Source: JAUIAI01 sp049680625 | Lineage (GTDB): Bacteria > Pseudomonadota > Gammaproteobacteria > Burkholderiales > Burkholderiaceae_E | Direction: 5' to 3' | Assembly (NCBI GenBank): GCA_049680625.1 | Contig: JBAUID010000016.1 | Location: 62,001 to 126,000, forward strand | Length of the DNA: 64,000 nt | Shown here: positions 55,498 through 64,000 of the stretch, one piece after another | Numbering within the stretch: position 1 is the stretch's first letter | How the letters are laid out: each line of letters begins with the position of its first letter | Made by a program: the position numbers and the translations under genes | The notes under the pieces: model-generated | The model's database searches: none | The model's input: the letters and a program-made list of their open reading frames with translations, nothing else | What the model was told of the DNA's origin: nothing

Positions 55498-56745
55498 TCA
55501 GGCGGGTTGCTTGTTTTGTCCCTGGTGCTTGCCGGTTGCAAGCGCCTTATTGAACAAGAACTGTGACATGCCCAGTGCAGCTGAAATCAACGACACCATG
55601 AAGCCTGCGGTATAGCCGCCGGTGAAGTCGAACAAAGCACCAGACAGCATTGAGCCGGTACCCGCACCCAGGCCCATGCCAACAGAAATAGTACCAAACA
55701 CACCGGCAACATTATTGGGATAAAGACGGGCGACGAGTGTCGAAACGATTGGTCCCCGGGCACCCATTGCAAGCCCGTAAAACAATGCGGCAGGCACCAG
55801 CAGGACAAAAACCGGGTTCTTACCGGTTAACCATAGCAGGGCAATACCGACCATGGTCAGTGAGTAGCTGATTGTGATCACGCGCTTGCGACCGTATAGA
55901 TCAGCCAGCCAGCCAGTAAAAATAATGCCCACAATCGAGACGGTGGAAATCGCCCCGTATGCACTAGCTGCGATAAAAGGGTCAAAGCCAGACTCGGTCA
56001 GGTAGGCAACCAGCTGTATGTTGACCAGGAAGATTGACAAAGAGGTAAAAAAGAACACTGCGCCGAGACCCCAGAAACCCGCGGTTCTGAAGATGTATCC
56101 GGGTAGCCAAAGAGATTTTCGTCGACTCGCCGATTCGGTGGCATCGCGACCGGCTTGAATTTTTGCCCATGGCGCCATCAGGATGAACGGAATCGGCAGC
56201 AGAATGACTGCTGAGAAAATCCGATAAGTAACCCGCCAGGTATAGGCTTCGATCAGCAGATGTGACAGTGGCGCCATAATCAGAATTCCGACACCCATTC
56301 CGGCATTGGTATAACCCATGGCCGAACTCATACGACGGGTAAACCAGCGACTGATTAATGCCGTTGACGGTGCCATTCCGATCGCGGCAACGCCGGCGCC
56401 AACAAACAATCCCAGGCCGAGATAGTATTGCCACAACGCGGTGGCATATGAGGCAATCAGGAAACCTAGTGAGTAAATGACAAGCCCAAGGACGTAAACG
56501 ACACGTCCGCCCACCCGGTCAAACAAATTGCCAAGAAATGGGGCGGCTAAACCAATAGCCAGCATAAAGGTGGCGTACACACCAGACACTTCTGATCGGC
56601 TCCAGCCGGTATCCTGGGTGACAGGCAGGAGGAAAACACCGAAGGTTTCGGAGAATCCGCGCGCAACGACGTTCATCAGAAAGCAAAACGCGACGAGCCG
56701 AATAGAAAACGAAGTGAACTCACGTTCACTGACATGCTTGGTCAT
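55498..56745 (-). CDS. MFS transporter
   Basis: This 415-residue major facilitator has about twelve membrane segments. The loop 2-3 motif reads GNLFDRVGGRVVYV and a matching one GWLADLYGRKRVI occurs in the second half. It resembles monocarboxylate or oxalate/formate-type carriers. Its stop overlaps the ribosome site of the CoA-transferase, so the two and LysE form one operon. The likely cargo is the acid handled by the CoA-transferase. Confidence 0.85.
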   Translation of the reverse strand: MTKHVSEREFTSFSIRLVAFCFLMNVVARGFSETFGVFLLPVTQDTGWSRSEVSGVYATFMLAIGLAAPFLGNLFDRVGGRVVYVLGLVIYSLGFLIASYATALWQYYLGLGLFVGAGVAAIGMAPSTALISRWFTRRMSSAMGYTNAGMGVGILIMAPLSHLLIEAYTWRVTYRIFSAVILLPIPFILMAPWAKIQAGRDATESASRRKSLWLPGYIFRTAGFWGLGAVFFFTSLSIFLVNIQLVAYLTESGFDPFIAASAYGAISTVSIVGIIFTGWLADLYGRKRVITISYSLTMVGIALLWLTGKNPVFVLLVPAALFYGLAMGARGPIVSTLVARLYPNNVAGVFGTISVGMGLGAGTGSMLSGALFDFTGGYTAGFMVSLISAALGMSQFLFNKALATGKHQGQNKQPA

Positions 56746-56953
56746 TACAACAAGGTTTGGTTGGATTAGCTGGCATCCGGCTAAACGGCTAGCGACGAGG
56801 TCAGCCCAGACAGAATCGCAATTATGATAGATGTTTAGCAGCGATCAATTCTCTTTGCAGAATTCGTACGCTGGGTTGTTATAACAATGAAACGCCAGGA
56901 ACGTCTGACAGTAACGCTAACGTTACCGGCCAACACATTTGTGGAGAATTTTC

Positions 56954-58129
56954 ATGGCAGGACCGCTGCAAGGGGTCAGGATTCTTGATCTCACGTCGGT
57001 GATCGCAGGGCCGTATGCATCTCAGATTCTGGGTGACCTCGGCGCAGACATCATTAAAGTCGAAGCACCTGATGGTGATACAACGCGCAATACAGGCCCG
57101 GCACGCAACCCGGGCATGGCAGCAATGTATTTGGGAGTCAATCGCAACAAGCGATCGATCGTACTTGACCTGAAACAGGAAAACGCGCGCGATGCACTAT
57201 GGAAGCTGATTGATTCGGCCGATGTGTTTATGCATTCAATTCGTCCGCAGAAGCTTGAGAAACTGGGCTTTGGTCATGAATCTGTCTGTGAGCGCAATCC
57301 ACGGCTAATCTATGTTGGACTACATGGTTTTGGTTCAGGCGGTCCGTATTCCGGACGACCAGCCTATGACGATGTTATCCAGGGGCAAAGCGGCGCTGCA
57401 GACTTAATGAGCCGTCTAACCGGTGAGCCGCGGTACACGCCAATGATTATGGCTGACAAGACAACAGGTACTGTGGTGACGTATTCGGTTTGTGCAGCTT
57501 TATTTGCGCGTGAAAAAACCGACCGTGGTCAGTTTGTAGAAGTACCAATGTTTGAGTCGATGGTTGCGTATAACCTTCTCGAACATCAATACGGCGCGGT
57601 GTTTGATCCACCAATGGCTGATGCCGGTTATCCGCGTGTACTTGCACCCTGGCGGCGTCCGTACAAGACGCTGGACGGATACTGCTGCATGCTGGCTTAT
57701 ACGAACCCGCAATGGCATCGTTTCTGGACTGAAGTTGGGGCACCTGAACTGATTGATGACCCTCGATTCGCCAATTTGAGCCTGCGCACGACAAATATTT
57801 CCGCCTTGTATGAAACGGCCGGGCAATACATGGCCACCAGGGAAACAGAGCAGTGGCTTGACGTCTTGCAAGGTCTTGAAATCCCCTGCGGTCCGGTAAC
57901 AACGATGAACGACTTGTACAAAGACCCACATTTGACAGCTCAGGGATTTTTTGAGACGGCGAACCACCCAACCGAGGGCCCTGTGGTGATGCCAAAGTTC
58001 CCGGTTCGTTTCGAACATACCCCGGCACACATCAGTCGACTGCAACCCAGACTTGGTGAACACAATGCAGAAGTACTAAGAGAAGCCGGATTAACCGAAT
58101 CGGAAATTGCAGCACTGAATCGAGATTGA
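56954..58129 (+). CDS. CaiB/BaiF CoA-transferase
   Basis: This 391-residue enzyme has the canonical order: GVRILDLTSVIAGPYASQIL, GADIIKVEAPDGD, NRNKRSIVLDLK, YVGLHGFGSGGPYSGRPAYD and a C-terminal CGPVTTMNDLYKDPH. It forms glutamyl/aspartyl-CoA intermediates and transfers CoA between carboxylates. The ATG at 56954 follows GTGGAG. It precedes a MaoC dehydratase by 16 bp in one operon. Confidence 0.93.
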   Translation: MAGPLQGVRILDLTSVIAGPYASQILGDLGADIIKVEAPDGDTTRNTGPARNPGMAAMYLGVNRNKRSIVLDLKQENARDALWKLIDSADVFMHSIRPQKLEKLGFGHESVCERNPRLIYVGLHGFGSGGPYSGRPAYDDVIQGQSGAADLMSRLTGEPRYTPMIMADKTTGTVVTYSVCAALFAREKTDRGQFVEVPMFESMVAYNLLEHQYGAVFDPPMADAGYPRVLAPWRRPYKTLDGYCCMLAYTNPQWHRFWTEVGAPELIDDPRFANLSLRTTNISALYETAGQYMATRETEQWLDVLQGLEIPCGPVTTMNDLYKDPHLTAQGFFETANHPTEGPVVMPKFPVRFEHTPAHISRLQPRLGEHNAEVLREAGLTESEIAALNRD

Positions 58130-58145
58130 AAAAGGAAAAATTTAA

Positions 58146-58607
58146 ATGAAGACAGTTGGTATTGGGTTCTACTGGGACGACTTAACCGTTGGCGAAAAAT
58201 TCAAGACGCTGAACCGAACGGTTACCGAACCGGATATAGTTGGATTTATCGGTGTTACCGGCATGGTTGAGACATTGTTTACTGATTTATCTTTCGAGGG
58301 GCATGGGTCGATGACTGGTCGCGTTGCACCTGCTGCGCTGAGCTACACCTTGATCGAAGGCTTGTTGTGTCAACACACCATGCAAACGACCGGCTTGGCA
58401 CTACTCGAAGTGGAAAAAAAGGTATTGAAGCCGGTATTTGCCGGCGACACAATTCATGCCGAAGTTGAGGTGACAGCTGTCCGGCCTACCAGCAAGGGCG
58501 GACGGGGTATCGTTACGACCCAAAACGATATCGTCAACCAAAAAGGGGAGGTTGTCATCACCTACCGGGCTGTCCGGATGATGGCGGGTCGGCCTAAGGC
58601 GCAATAA
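58146..58607 (+). CDS. MaoC-like acyl dehydratase
   Basis: This 153-residue hot-dog protein opens with YWDDLTVGEKFKTLNRTVTE and has GMVETLFTDLSF and VAPAALSYTLIEGLL. It resembles MaoC-type enoyl-CoA hydratases, but the Asp/His dyad is not clear by eye, so it may be a thioesterase-like or non-canonical member. It is linked to the CoA-transferase, suggesting that the CoA ester is then hydrated. Confidence 0.82.
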   Translation: MKTVGIGFYWDDLTVGEKFKTLNRTVTEPDIVGFIGVTGMVETLFTDLSFEGHGSMTGRVAPAALSYTLIEGLLCQHTMQTTGLALLEVEKKVLKPVFAGDTIHAEVEVTAVRPTSKGGRGIVTTQNDIVNQKGEVVITYRAVRMMAGRPKAQ

Positions 58608-58685
58608 GCTTGTGTGATGGGCCCGATGATGTGTCCGGAAATTCGAATCAGTGCATTAGTCAGCGTATTGTTCAATTAGAAAAAG

Positions 58686-59675
58686 TCATGGGATAAGTAC
58701 AGTTGAACCCGTGGTTTTTCTGTCTTCAATTGCGCCATGTGCCTTGGCAACATCTTTCAGTGGGTACTGATGGTTCACCGCGCTGGAAATAACCCCAGAC
58801 CTTAACGCTTCAAAGACGTCAGCGGCGTAACGTTGAAGATCTTCTTGCTTGTGAATGTACCAATGCAACGCCGGACGGGTAATGAATAAGGCGCCGGGTT
58901 TGCCTAACTCTTCGATAATGTCGACGGGTTCGGGTGCGCCGGATGCGTGACCGTATGCGGCGCACATACCCATCGGGCGTAAGCTAGCCAATGACTGACG
59001 AAGAGTGGTTTTGCCGATGGATTCGTAGACAACATGGCACCCTACGCCGTTAGTGATCTCCTTCACCACGGTTGAAAAATTTTCGTGGTTATAGTTGATC
59101 ACGTGATGGCAACCCAGTTTTGTTGCGATTGGTGCTTTTTCGTCAGTGCCAACTGTGCCAATAACAGTTGCCCCGAGCGCACGTGCCCACGGACACAATA
59201 CGTGACCCATGCCGCCTGCCGCGGCATGAATCAAGACAAAATCACCTTGTTTCACCCGATAAGTATCAAATAGCAGCATTCGGGCCGTCATGCCAGTCAT
59301 CATGATGCCGGCAACTGCAACATCATCCAGACCCGGGGAGACCTTCACCAGGTGGTTCGCGGGGTAGATGCGCTCTTCGCAGTACGAACCAATCGGCGGC
59401 ATGCAATACGCAACTTTGTCACCAATGGCAAAACCGTGGGTGTCTGCGCCAACGGCGATTACAATGCCCACCGCTTCAAGTCCGAGCGTTAGCGGCAAAG
59501 CCGGTAGGGGAATCGGGTGTTTAATTCCCCGCCGGTGATAAGTATCAGCGAAGTTAACGCCGATTGCTGTGTGTCGGACTCGGACTTCCCCCGACTTCGG
59601 GTCACCGATGTTGACAGATTCCCATGAAAAAACACTGGTATCGCCGTGCCGGTGAATAATTGCTGCGTGGCTCAT
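58686..59675 (-). CDS. Quinone oxidoreductase (zinc-independent MDR)
   Basis: This 329-residue NADPH:quinone reductase-type protein has TAIGVNFADTYHRRG, GLEAVGIVIAVGADTHG and the NADPH loop VLIHAAAGGMGHVLCPWA, without structural zinc cysteines. It reduces quinones or enones by one- or two-electron transfer. The ATG at 59675 opens the family's usual start. It is downstream of the Tat lipoprotein gene on the same strand. Confidence 0.9.
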   Translation of the reverse strand: MSHAAIIHRHGDTSVFSWESVNIGDPKSGEVRVRHTAIGVNFADTYHRRGIKHPIPLPALPLTLGLEAVGIVIAVGADTHGFAIGDKVAYCMPPIGSYCEERIYPANHLVKVSPGLDDVAVAGIMMTGMTARMLLFDTYRVKQGDFVLIHAAAGGMGHVLCPWARALGATVIGTVGTDEKAPIATKLGCHHVINYNHENFSTVVKEITNGVGCHVVYESIGKTTLRQSLASLRPMGMCAAYGHASGAPEPVDIIEELGKPGALFITRPALHWYIHKQEDLQRYAADVFEALRSGVISSAVNHQYPLKDVAKAHGAIEDRKTTGSTVLIP

Positions 59676-59713
59676 GAGTAACTCAGCTAGTTCGATTGGC
59701 TGCAATCATAATT

Positions 59714-60901
59714 CTAAATTTGCAAGTGGGCTTGCAAGCCACGTCTTGGCGATGGTCCTGGCACTACCTGACCCGTGGGTAAATAACCAACACGGCATAG
59801 CATTTGCACGGTTTCGTTCTTGTTACCCAGCAGCTGCTGAATCGCAGAAAAATGACTTTTCATTTCCGGATATTCCTGCAAGGCTTGTGACAACGGGTGC
59901 ATAACCATGCCCAATTCGGTTGCGTGTAGGTGGGCAGTTACGTAAGCTCGTCCTGTATTGATTTGATCACGACGAGTGTTAGTCTGGCTTTTCAACCAAA
60001 AGTATGACGGCGTACGGTCAATGGCTTCATTGAAGTTTTCAATTTGAGTATTGAGGGCTTTTGATCCGGGAGCGGGCGGTTGTGTCCGGTCAAAAAGGCC
60101 AAGCTTGTCGAGCAAGATTAGCGAGGGATCATTTATCGTTATCCCGTCACGATATTGGTCAATTTCTTTCCCGCCGACGCGAAGCAGGTTGATTGATTCC
60201 ATCATCGTGCGTGGTGTTGTCAGTTCGATCTGCCAGGCTTGTTTTGCCAGGGTGGAAATTTTTTCGAAATTATCATTGTCCGAGCTGACCAGTCCCATGA
60301 TCAATCCGGGCGCGGAATGAGTCATCAGAAAATTTGAAAATTCAGGTGGTGGAAGCCGGCTTGGGTCGTAAGGGCCACGAACCGTTCGGCGCTTCGTGAT
60401 CTGGGAAAATAGAGATTTATCGGATGTCTCGGCCGATGTTCCCAGCTTGGAGAGACGTACCCTGGCGACAATTCGCTGATCAATTGAAGCGCCAAACTCA
60501 GATTCTTCAAACAACACTGTTTTGGTGTCATAACCAAGGGCGGCGGATGCAAGCTCCAGTAAGCCGACCATAGAACCAGTACCTATCAGAATTTGACGGC
60601 TAAATGGGTCTGTCTGCGGAAGTAACCGACTACTATCGATCCGAATAATTACTTCGTCTGCTGAGGAAAGGTCAACAAGCCAGGGCTGCCGGTTGTGTGG
60701 ATTGGGTGCCAAAATCGCATATGCCAGGGCGGCAAGTCGTGGGTCGCTTGTTTCACTAACCGGTTGCCACGCGGCAGTAGCCGATTCCGGAACGCCGCTG
60801 AATGCTTCGCAGCCGGACAGTGGCAGCGCAGCTGCAATAATTGCGCCGCCTGTGGTTCTGATAAAGCGGCGGCGAGGGTGAAGTTGCGAACGGGTTCTCA
60901 T
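59714..60901 (-). CDS. Tat-exported Acg-like nitroreductase-fold lipoprotein
   Basis: This 395-residue protein starts with a Tat signal (RRRFIRTTGG) followed by a hydrophobic stretch and a lipobox-like LSGC, so it is a candidate Tat lipoprotein. The mature part resembles Acg-like nitroreductase-fold proteins (LAPNPHNRQPWLVDLSSADE, then ITKRRTVRGPYDP and MVMHPLSQALQEYPEM), which bind FMN. Its role is unknown. It is divergent from a LysR gene that may regulate it. Confidence 0.78.
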   Translation of the reverse strand: MRTRSQLHPRRRFIRTTGGAIIAAALPLSGCEAFSGVPESATAAWQPVSETSDPRLAALAYAILAPNPHNRQPWLVDLSSADEVIIRIDSSRLLPQTDPFSRQILIGTGSMVGLLELASAALGYDTKTVLFEESEFGASIDQRIVARVRLSKLGTSAETSDKSLFSQITKRRTVRGPYDPSRLPPPEFSNFLMTHSAPGLIMGLVSSDNDNFEKISTLAKQAWQIELTTPRTMMESINLLRVGGKEIDQYRDGITINDPSLILLDKLGLFDRTQPPAPGSKALNTQIENFNEAIDRTPSYFWLKSQTNTRRDQINTGRAYVTAHLHATELGMVMHPLSQALQEYPEMKSHFSAIQQLLGNKNETVQMLCRVGYLPTGQVVPGPSPRRGLQAHLQI

Positions 60902-61033
60902 CAGTGGATTCCTTAAAACAAATTTCCTGGGAAGTTGTCTTGCTAACTTGCCGGTTTGATTAACGAAGCGTCATAGTGATACGCTTTCGATATATGCACA
61001 ATTAGATAAACTTGTAACTCTGATATTCATTTC

Positions 61034-61052
61034 CGTATACACATGAAATACG
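61034..61052. promoter_or_regulatory. Candidate LysR-type binding site
   Basis: CGTAT and ATACG arms are separated by nine bases and include a T-N11-A pattern. The site lies 25 bases before the LysR start in the divergent promoter region, as expected for autoregulation. No closer match was tested. Confidence 0.3.
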
Positions 61053-61077
61053 AAATTGGAGCGCCAAGGGTCAATTT

Positions 61078-61998
61078 ATGGCAACCGGAAAAATCGTCGA
61101 TCCAACCAATTCTTTTGACTGGGCCCTTATTAAGTCGTTTCTGGCGGTAATGGACAGCGGTACTCTGATGGGTGCTGCGCGCCGCCTGAAAACTACTCAG
61201 CCCACGGTTGGCAGGCATATAGAGGCACTTGAGTCCCAATTGGGTGTGAACTTATTTGAGCGATCCGGCCGTGGCCTGACACCAACCGGCGGCGCCAGCC
61301 TTATTGCAGAACAAGCGCGCCAGATGCAGGCCGGTGCCGAAGGGCTGGCCCGGGCTATTGCCGGTCAAGACACAAAAAGCGCAGGCCTGGTCAGAATTGC
61401 AGCCAGTCGCATGGTTTCTTTGCACTGGTTGCCGGTAATTGTCGGACAAATCCAGGCGGAGCTGGACAATATTGATATTACGATTGTTGCCTCAGATGAA
61501 GTCAGCAATTTGTTACGACGGGATGCGGATATTGCTATTCGCATGGTTCAACCGCAGCAAAATACCTTGATCGCCAGAAAGATCGGGGAATTGCCGATTG
61601 TTCCTTGTGCCAGCCGTCAATACCTTGCCCGTTGGGGAAGGCCGCGACAGTTGCAAGACCTACTTGCCCATCGGTTGATAGGTCCGGAAAGTGACGAGTC
61701 GTTTTTACAAGCGATAAAAAAAATGGAAACAGTATTTGGGGTAGCGCCCGGGTCGATTCGTCACAGTTGCCGTAGTGATGATTATGCGGTTCAATTTGCC
61801 TGTATTAAAGCTGGCCTTGGGGTGGGTTTTGCCAACCAAAACGTGGTTGTTTCCGACCCTGACATAGAGCGTCTGCCGTTTGATGTGCCGGCTGCGCCGT
61901 TACCCGTATGGCTGGCGGTGCATCGTGAAATCAGGACCAGCCCGCGTATCAGACGGGTTTTCGATTTACTCGCTGAAAAGCTAAAGGAGGCGTTATGA
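61078..61998 (+). CDS. LysR-family transcriptional regulator
   Basis: This 306-residue regulator has an N-terminal winged helix (LIKSFLAVMDSGTLMGAARR, then TTQPTVGRHIEALESQLG) and a periplasmic-binding-like effector domain. The effector is unknown. It overlaps the next HAD gene by four bases (ATGA), an unusual coupling for LysR regulators, and is divergent from the Acg-like gene. Confidence 0.93.
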   Translation: MATGKIVDPTNSFDWALIKSFLAVMDSGTLMGAARRLKTTQPTVGRHIEALESQLGVNLFERSGRGLTPTGGASLIAEQARQMQAGAEGLARAIAGQDTKSAGLVRIAASRMVSLHWLPVIVGQIQAELDNIDITIVASDEVSNLLRRDADIAIRMVQPQQNTLIARKIGELPIVPCASRQYLARWGRPRQLQDLLAHRLIGPESDESFLQAIKKMETVFGVAPGSIRHSCRSDDYAVQFACIKAGLGVGFANQNVVVSDPDIERLPFDVPAAPLPVWLAVHREIRTSPRIRRVFDLLAEKLKEAL

Positions 61999-62654
61999 AG
62001 CCTGCAACGGTACTGGTTCTGGACTTTGGCGGTGTAATCTCGCGCACCTTGTTCGAGACTCACGCCCTGACCGAATTGGCATTAGGGCTCGCACCGGGCA
62101 CCCTCGATTGGCGTGGTCCTTTTGACCCCGATAGTGACAGTCTCTGGCAACGCATGCAGGCCGGAGAAATTACAGAACGGCAATACTGGTTGACTCGAAG
62201 TGCCGAGACTGGTGAACGTGTTGGCCAGCAATGGTCAACTATGCAGGAGTTTGTCATCGCTGCCAGGGGGGCTGAGCCAATGGCTGTAGTGCGACCCGAA
62301 TGCCTGCAAGCCGTTCAAAAGGCAAAGTCAGCGGGCGCCCGCCTGGCAATTTTATCCAATGAACTCGATCTATTCTATGGCGTGGATTTTCGCACCCGCC
62401 TGCCACTACTGGAAAAATTTGAGCTAATTGTCGATGCAACCTATACCGGCGTGTTAAAGCCAGACCCGAAGGCTTACAACTTCATAACTGACGGATTGTG
62501 CGTTGACGCATCGACATGTGTATTTGTTGATGATCAGAAACGAAATATCGACGGAGCAATAGCCGTGGGTATGCAAACCGTCCACTTTGATGTCCAGGCG
62601 CCACAGCAAAGTTTCAATTTCGCTTTAGCGGCACTAGGCATCAATACCGATTAG
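61995..62654 (+). CDS. HAD-superfamily hydrolase (subfamily IA)
   Basis: This 219-residue HAD hydrolase has motif I VLDFGGVISRTLF (the second Asp is replaced by Gly, as in variant 3 enzymes), motif II LAILSNELD, the lysine in LKPDPKAYNF and motif IV CVFVDDQKRN. Its ATG overlaps the LysR stop and has a strong AAGGAGG site inside the LysR gene, so it is probably translated at a high level from the same mRNA. The substrate is unknown. Confidence 0.88.
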   Translation: MKPATVLVLDFGGVISRTLFETHALTELALGLAPGTLDWRGPFDPDSDSLWQRMQAGEITERQYWLTRSAETGERVGQQWSTMQEFVIAARGAEPMAVVRPECLQAVQKAKSAGARLAILSNELDLFYGVDFRTRLPLLEKFELIVDATYTGVLKPDPKAYNFITDGLCVDASTCVFVDDQKRNIDGAIAVGMQTVHFDVQAPQQSFNFALAALGINTD

Positions 62655-62660
62655 CGTTTT

Positions 62661-63464
62661 CTAAAGTTTTGGTGCCACATCAAGGCGGACAACAACATCC
62701 TGGGTTTCAGGGCTGAGGCTGGGGTATCGTTTCATCACCAGTGGATCGTGACCCGGGACAATATGATTGTCAGATTCCGCCAGGCGCCGCATCGTGTGAT
62801 AACCGTCAACCATGTCGCCAATGTTGTACGCAATTGGAAACGGCGATTCTGCATCCATGTTTTCGTAGAAATGACTGGCATCCGATGCCAACACTACCCA
62901 GCCACGCTGAGTCATCACCCGAACACACTGCACACCCATGGTATGACCACCAATTAAGTGAACTTCAATGCCCGGCGCAATCTCGCGGGCGCCGTTGTGA
63001 AACTGCACCCGGCCTTGAAAAACATTCCGGACCATCTGGCAGACATGGTCGGGAGAGTAGGCGTGGTTCATGTGATGGCTGCACATGTGTCGCCCGGTAG
63101 CATATTGAATTTCTCGTTCCTGAAGGTGGAATTTTGCACCAGAAAAATCGTCCAGGGTGCCGGCGTGGTCGTAATGCAGGTGGGTAATTACCACGTCTTG
63201 TACTTTGGCGGCATCGACCCCAACCATTTGCAGACCTTCGCGCGGCAATCGAATGATTTTTCGGCCGCGTTCCTCAGCCTCTTTGTGATCAAAACCGGTA
63301 TCGACAACAATCGTGCGGTTCTTGTTCACTATAGCCCAGACAAAGTAGTCAATTGGCATCGGCGCATCATGTAAATCAGTTGAGATAAAGTTGTCACCCC
63401 GGGTGCGACCATCCATCGTGCCGTAACGGATTGCATAGACTTCGTATGTTTCTGGTGCGCTCAT
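62661..63464 (-). CDS. Metallo-beta-lactamase-fold lactonase-like hydrolase
   Basis: This 267-residue protein has the MBL zinc motif THLHYDHAGTL, with a later His in LIGGHTMGVQ and an Asp in VVLASDASHFYENM. The arrangement fits the AiiA/AttM N-acyl-homoserine lactonase group, but related enzymes hydrolyse other lactones or esters. No luxI/luxR gene is in the window. It follows the class II aldolase gene on the same strand by 36 bp. Confidence 0.82.
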   Translation of the reverse strand: MSAPETYEVYAIRYGTMDGRTRGDNFISTDLHDAPMPIDYFVWAIVNKNRTIVVDTGFDHKEAEERGRKIIRLPREGLQMVGVDAAKVQDVVITHLHYDHAGTLDDFSGAKFHLQEREIQYATGRHMCSHHMNHAYSPDHVCQMVRNVFQGRVQFHNGAREIAPGIEVHLIGGHTMGVQCVRVMTQRGWVVLASDASHFYENMDAESPFPIAYNIGDMVDGYHTMRRLAESDNHIVPGHDPLVMKRYPSLSPETQDVVVRLDVAPKL

Positions 63465-63499
63465 ATTTGTTCTCTTGATTGGTCTCTTGAGTAGTTTGT

Positions 63500-64000
63500 T
63501 CAGTGCCGATAACTGGAATCTATTTTGTCTATTTTGCGCATCAGAGCAGCAAATTCGACTGCACCGACACCGTTTTCAGATTCAATCTCAGAAAATTCGT
63601 CGATTTCCCGGGCTGATTTCTCGGCAATAGTGGCTTCAAGAATCTGCAAATCACCCGCCGCCGCGGCATCCAGTTGAATCTGACAAGCCCGTTCGAGGCG
63701 GTACAAATTTAAAAACGCTTCGGGAACGGTACGACCAACCGTTAACAAGCCGTGATTTCGCAGAATCATTGCCTTTTTATTGCCCAGGCTTTGCAGCAAT
63801 CGCTCACGTTCACCTTCGTACAAACTCACCCCTTCGTAACTGTGGTACGCGACCCGATCAAAGAACCGGGTTGAGGTCATGGAAATGGGAAGGAGGCCAC
63901 TTTTTAGCGCGGCGACAGCCATGCCGGCACGGGTATGTGTGTGCATAACACATTGGTTCGATGCGTCATCCGACATATGAATTGCAGAATGAATAACAAA
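63500..64000 (-). CDS. Class II aldolase/adducin-family protein (partial)
   Basis: The C-terminal 166 or so residues of a class II aldolase are present: the codons at the window edge read FVIHSAIH and continue into CVMHTHTRAGMAVAAL, where the HTH histidines bind metal. KAMILRNHGLLTVGRTVPEA and NLYRLERACQIQLD follow. Enzymes of this fold cleave or epimerise sugar phosphates or hydroxy acids. The gene's start lies beyond the window, so an internal ATG at 63976 is not the start. Confidence 0.88.
   Translation of the reverse strand, partial: FVIHSAIHMSDDASNQCVMHTHTRAGMAVAALKSGLLPISMTSTRFFDRVAYHSYEGVSLYEGERERLLQSLGNKKAMILRNHGLLTVGRTVPEAFLNLYRLERACQIQLDAAAAGDLQILEATIAEKSAREIDEFSEIESENGVGAVEFAALMRKIDKIDSSYRH

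Noticed and set aside
62661..63464. Quorum-quenching system
   Set aside because: Only a lactonase-like hydrolase is present, with no luxI or luxR gene, and the MBL motif alone does not fix the substrate.

Overview
The window is a gene-dense, mid-GC bacterial chromosome segment with about 56 protein genes. I found no rRNA, tRNA, CRISPR array, prophage or insertion sequence. Most genes belong to catabolic or accessory metabolism. The combination of an E. coli-type YcaO, a HopJ-family protein, a DUF2889 protein, a Pseudomonas-type hut branch (HutF) and heterotetrameric sarcosine oxidase suggests a heterotrophic, probably marine or aquatic, gammaproteobacterium. That assignment is inference from gene content.

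Layout. 0-9 kb: a PHBH-fold aromatic monooxygenase, a Baeyer-Villiger/FMO-type monooxygenase, a CbbQ/CbbO (NorQ/NorD)-type AAA+ and VWA activator pair with no obvious client, a haloacid dehalogenase-type HAD protein and an acyl-CoA synthetase. 9-13.7 kb: a His-tailed lipoprotein, a PIN-toxin remnant, a GST-like protein, DUF2889 and HopJ proteins, and a DAO-type flavoenzyme with a serine-rich insert. 13.7-27.8 kb: a long minus-strand operon reading ycaO-soxB-soxD-soxA-soxG-fdsB-fdsA-fhs-folD. It encodes a complete route by which the sarcosine N-methyl group goes to methylene-THF, formyl-THF, formate and CO2, with recovery of ATP and NADH. 28-37.5 kb: a DUF1330 protein, a gentisate-dioxygenase-like cupin, an EamA transporter, then histidine utilisation (hutC, hutF, hutH, hutU) followed by a PhyH-type dioxygenase and a peptide deformylase-like gene; hutI and hutG are not present here. 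37.5-46.5 kb: a substrate-binding-like protein without signal peptide, a TPP enzyme, hydantoinase/oxoprolinase A and B, a NIPSNAP protein, an SGNH hydrolase and a split pair of MaoC-type dehydratases. 46.7-53.1 kb: a DEAD-box helicase, a lipoprotein, dinB (with a LexA-like box), a hydroxypentadienoate-hydratase-type enzyme, an epimerase, a 49-bp tandem repeat with a bidirectional terminator, and a cold-shock protein. 53.5-64 kb: LysE and MFS transporters, two CaiB/BaiF CoA-transferases (one with unusual domain order), a MaoC dehydratase, a quinone oxidoreductase, a Tat-exported Acg-like lipoprotein, a LysR-HAD pair, an AHL-lactonase-like metallo-hydrolase and a class II aldolase cut by the window edge.

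The modules appear to share the C1 pool. Sarcosine oxidation and (through N-formylglutamate) histidine breakdown both yield formate or folate-bound C1, which the fds/fhs/folD genes can oxidise. The most unusual signals are the SoxD subunit that has lost its zinc-binding cysteines, ycaO at the head of the sox operon, the orphan CbbQ/O pair, the hut cluster with a deformylase in place of hutG, the 49-bp hairpin repeat and the permuted CoA-transferase. Nothing here is clearly a wholly new system. All functional calls rest on reading motifs by eye, without database searches.
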